From an uncultured Brachyspira sp. (GTDB taxonomy: Bacteria; Cyanobacteriota; Vampirovibrionia; Gastranaerophilales; Gastranaerophilaceae): a stretch of DNA of 6,974 bases. Positions 5,526 to 6,974 of this stretch are shown here, one piece after another (position 1 is the first letter of the stretch; each line of letters starts with the position of its first letter). The translations under genes and the position numbers were made by a program. The notes below the pieces were generated by a model. The model saw nothing but the letters and a program-made list of their open reading frames with translations. It searched no databases and was not told where the DNA came from. The DNA lies in assembly GCA_900321895.1 (NCBI GenBank), contig ONYB01000143.1:1-6974 (forward strand), read 5' to 3'.

Positions 5526-5570
5526 AGTGGCAAGATTGTGGCAAAAAGGTGGCAAGATTGTGGCAAAATT
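5505..5570 (+). repeat. Six 11-bp tandem repeats at the 5' edge of fic
   Basis: Copies begin at 5505, 5516, 5527, 5538, 5549 and 5560, exactly 11 bp apart. Each starts GTGGCAA, and the last four bases vary (GAAT, AATA, GATT, AAAG, GATT, AATT). Odd copies have G at the eighth base and even copies have A, so the array also reads as three 22-bp units. The sixth copy supplies the likely GTG start codon of fic (GTG GCA AAA). In the fic frame, three copies equal eleven codons, giving WQxxGKIVAxx twice. The spacing, close to one DNA helical turn, would place every copy on the same face. Confidence 0.95.
5548..5552 (+). promoter_or_regulatory. Candidate ribosome binding site for fic
   Basis: AAGGTGG (5547-5553 region), containing GGTGG at the fourth-fifth repeat junction, stands about 8 nt before the GTG at 5560. 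It is the only copy junction that reads AAGG, so it may have been adapted as the Shine-Dalgarno. This supports GTG 5560 over the upstream ATG 5503, which has none. Confidence 0.45.
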
Positions 5571-6645
5571 TGAACCTAATTATACTATAACGAATACTAT
5601 GGCAAATAACCTTGTCGAAATTGAACGAATAAAGGAAGGTATTAAAGGATTGCCAATTAATCCTAAACTACTCAATTCGCTGAGAGAAACGGCTAAAATT
5701 ACAACTATTCACTATTCCACACAAATCGAAGGAAACAGACTTTCTCAGGAAGATGTCTTTAATATTTTAAAAAGACCAAACAAGGTAATATCAAACACAG
5801 GCAGAATTCGTGATGAAAAAGAAATCCGAGGCTATTATGTAGCTTTGGATTACATTGAGGAATTGTCTAAAGAAAAAGCTCCAATAACAGAAAAACAGAT
5901 AAAACAAATTCATGCACTCGTTGAAGGTGGCGGAAGCATTAAAGTAAATCCAACCGAGTACAGACTGGGACAAAATGTAATTACAGATTCCCTTTCAGGC
6001 AATATCGTATATATGCCACCCGAAGCCGATGATGTACCGACCTTGATGAAAGAACTTGTTGAATGGATAAATTTAACGGAAGAAATTCCTATTCCGATTA
6101 AAGCGGGAATTATTCACTATCAGTTCGTAACTATTCACCCGTATTTTGACGGTAATGGCAGAACAGCTAGACTTTTAACGACTTTGGCTTTACATAAAAG
6201 CGGATATGACCTGAAAGGCATCTACTCACTAGAAGAATATTATGCAAAAGATTTGCAAGGTTACTATAATGCAATAACAATAGGAACTTCTCACAACTAC
6301 TACCTCGGAAGAGCTGAGGCTGATATTACAAAATGGATTGAATATTTTGTAAACGGAATGACTATTGCTTTCAAATCCGTTTATAAAAAAGCAGAAGAGA
6401 ATCAAGATTCAAAAGATGAAACAAGAATTTTAAGAGAACTTAACACCAAACAAAGACAAGTTTTAAATTTATTTGAAAAACAAAAATATGTAACGGCAAA
6501 AGACATAGCGACCTTCTTCAAATTTTCGCCAAGAACCGCTCGGCTATTGGTTTCAGAATGGGTTGCGTCTGGATTTCTTAATTATGAAGGGGAAGGGAAA
6601 AAACGCAGATATTTTTTGAACGACAAGTTTGAAAACATTCTTTAA
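5560..6645 (+). CDS. Fic family protein with N-terminal inhibitory motif and C-terminal winged HTH
   Basis: A Fic-domain enzyme, expected to transfer AMP (or another phosphate-containing group) from a nucleotide to hydroxyl side chains of target proteins. With the GTG start it has 361 residues. Fic_N-like FEPNYTIT begins at residue 4. The inhibitory motif S53-TQI-E57-G58 with Asn59 matches (S/T)xxxE(G/N), which places it in the class whose own N-terminal helix blocks the active site. The catalytic loop HPYFDGNGRTAR is intact at 193-204 with His193, and the flap region (NIVYMPPEAD) is near 148-157. The C-terminal 60-70 residues form a winged HTH (KDIATFFKFSPRTARLLVSEW), suggesting DNA binding and perhaps autoregulation. 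ATG 5503 is an alternative start giving 380 residues, but it lies upstream of the predicted transcript start. It appears monocistronic, has no adjacent antitoxin gene, and its targets are unknown. Confidence 0.92.
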   Translation: MAKFEPNYTITNTMANNLVEIERIKEGIKGLPINPKLLNSLRETAKITTIHYSTQIEGNRLSQEDVFNILKRPNKVISNTGRIRDEKEIRGYYVALDYIEELSKEKAPITEKQIKQIHALVEGGGSIKVNPTEYRLGQNVITDSLSGNIVYMPPEADDVPTLMKELVEWINLTEEIPIPIKAGIIHYQFVTIHPYFDGNGRTARLLTTLALHKSGYDLKGIYSLEEYYAKDLQGYYNAITIGTSHNYYLGRAEADITKWIEYFVNGMTIAFKSVYKKAEENQDSKDETRILRELNTKQRQVLNLFEKQKYVTAKDIATFFKFSPRTARLLVSEWVASGFLNYEGEGKKRRYFLNDKFENIL

Positions 6646-6675
6646 TTCGTTGTTTTTAAATTTCCTACACATAAC

Positions 6676-6705
6676 AAAAAAGCTGAACTTGCGTTCAGCT
6701 TTTTT
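6676..6705. terminator. Bidirectional intrinsic terminator between fic and the pilin-like gene
   Basis: A perfect 13-bp stem, AAAAAAGCTGAAC / GTTCAGCTTTTTT, with loop TTGC and six T on either strand's 3' arm. It is placed 30 nt after the fic stop and 24 nt after the stop of the convergent minus-strand gene. Confidence 0.93.
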
Positions 6706-6729
6706 GAAAGTTTCGATTTAATCAATCGA

Positions 6730-6972
6730 TTATTTGCCACCGTAAAGAACTGCTCTTGCAGCTTTTGAGTTAGGCAATACAGATTGATCGTACATAATAA
6801 CCGGATAAATATCGGTTGGGTTTGTAACTTTACATTCACCTGAAGGACCATCACAAGCAACAACTTTGTTAGGATTCTTTGAACCGTTGATATCGATAGC
6901 ACCTTTACAAGGTTTTGTTTTCGTACAAGTAGCTTCTGTTTTTGCAAATGTAAATGTAATACCATCGTTAAA
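6730..6972 (-). CDS. Pilin/pseudopilin-like secreted protein, C-terminal fragment
   Basis: The last 80 residues of a gene running in from beyond the right edge, ending at TAA (6732-6730). It begins FNDGITFTF and ends ARAVLYGGK. Four cysteines (fragment positions 16, 22, 40 and 47) are spaced as two likely disulfide pairs. Between them lies IDINGSKNPNKVV (26-38), resembling the D-x-N-G-type loop of type IV pilin and type II secretion pseudopilin C-termini. Such globular domains are exported and may bind calcium. The N-terminal methylation helix that would prove the family is off the window, so the call rests on the style of the C-terminus. It is convergent with fic and ends before the shared terminator. 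No start codon is present in the fragment. Confidence 0.65.
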   Translation of the reverse strand, partial: FNDGITFTFAKTEATCTKTKPCKGAIDINGSKNPNKVVACDGPSGECKVTNPTDIYPVIMYDQSVLPNSKAARAVLYGGK

Positions 6973-6974
6973 GA

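Noticed and set aside
5201..5566. Minus-strand 121-codon open frame across the end of rpsA and the 11-bp repeats
   Set aside because: It is antisense to the fourth S1 domain, passes through the rpsA terminator hairpin, and its N-terminus is only the complement of the repeat array.
5505..5570. CRISPR array
   Set aside because: The repeats are 11 bp and contiguous with no unique spacers. This is a tandem repeat, not a CRISPR.
6642..6965. Minus-strand 107-codon frame at the right edge
   Set aside because: It is offset from the cysteine-containing pilin-like frame, runs through the terminator hairpin and stops overlapping the fic stop. The partial frame ending at 6730 has far better protein character.

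Overview
The window is low-GC bacterial chromosome: tRNA-Asn, a fused ABC exporter, a Bax inhibitor-1-like membrane protein, a small XRE module, an ispH-rpsA operon, a Fic protein and the 3' end of a pilin-like gene. The best guess for the organism is a gut-type member of the non-photosynthetic cyanobacterial relatives (Melainabacteria / Gastranaerophilales-like). This rests on the AT-rich composition, a short four-domain S1 protein, the style of the Bax inhibitor protein, and a cysteine-rich prepilin-like C-terminus with a D-x-N-G loop of the kind abundant in those genomes. A Firmicute-like lineage is not excluded, because ispH next to rpsA is also typical there. No phage, IS element, CRISPR array or biosynthetic cluster is visible.

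Layout. Positions 7-78 (-) hold tRNA-Asn(GUU) with its own promoter at 126-154. Positions 164-1972 (-) encode a 602-residue ABC exporter resembling MsbA/PglK. It is divergent from a 243-residue Bax inhibitor-1/YccA-type protein (2056-2787, +). The two are driven from one perfect inverted repeat (2010-2033) that carries an extended -10 element on each strand. A bidirectional terminator (2808-2839) separates the Bax inhibitor gene from a convergent 74-residue helical protein (2847-3071, -). That gene is divergent from a 70-residue XRE-type regulator (3168-3380, +), whose -10 box places the predicted transcript start on the A of its ATG.

Positions 3463-5423 (+) are the housekeeping operon: ispH (last step of the MEP isoprenoid pathway, TTG start), then after 29 bases rpsA (ribosomal protein S1, four S1 domains), ending at a strong terminator (5450-5486). 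Directly after it is a Fic protein gene (GTG start at 5560, stop at 6645). Its 5' edge is an array of six 11-bp tandem repeats (5505-5570) overlapping a good promoter and the translation start. A second bidirectional terminator (6676-6705) separates fic from a convergent partial gene (6730-6972, -) for the C-terminus of a pilin-like secreted protein.

Only ispH and rpsA form a clear operon. The other genes look like separate transcription units. The features most worth a second look are regulatory: the 11-bp repeat array at fic, the palindromic divergent promoter, and the apparently leaderless XRE gene paired with an unrecognised small protein.
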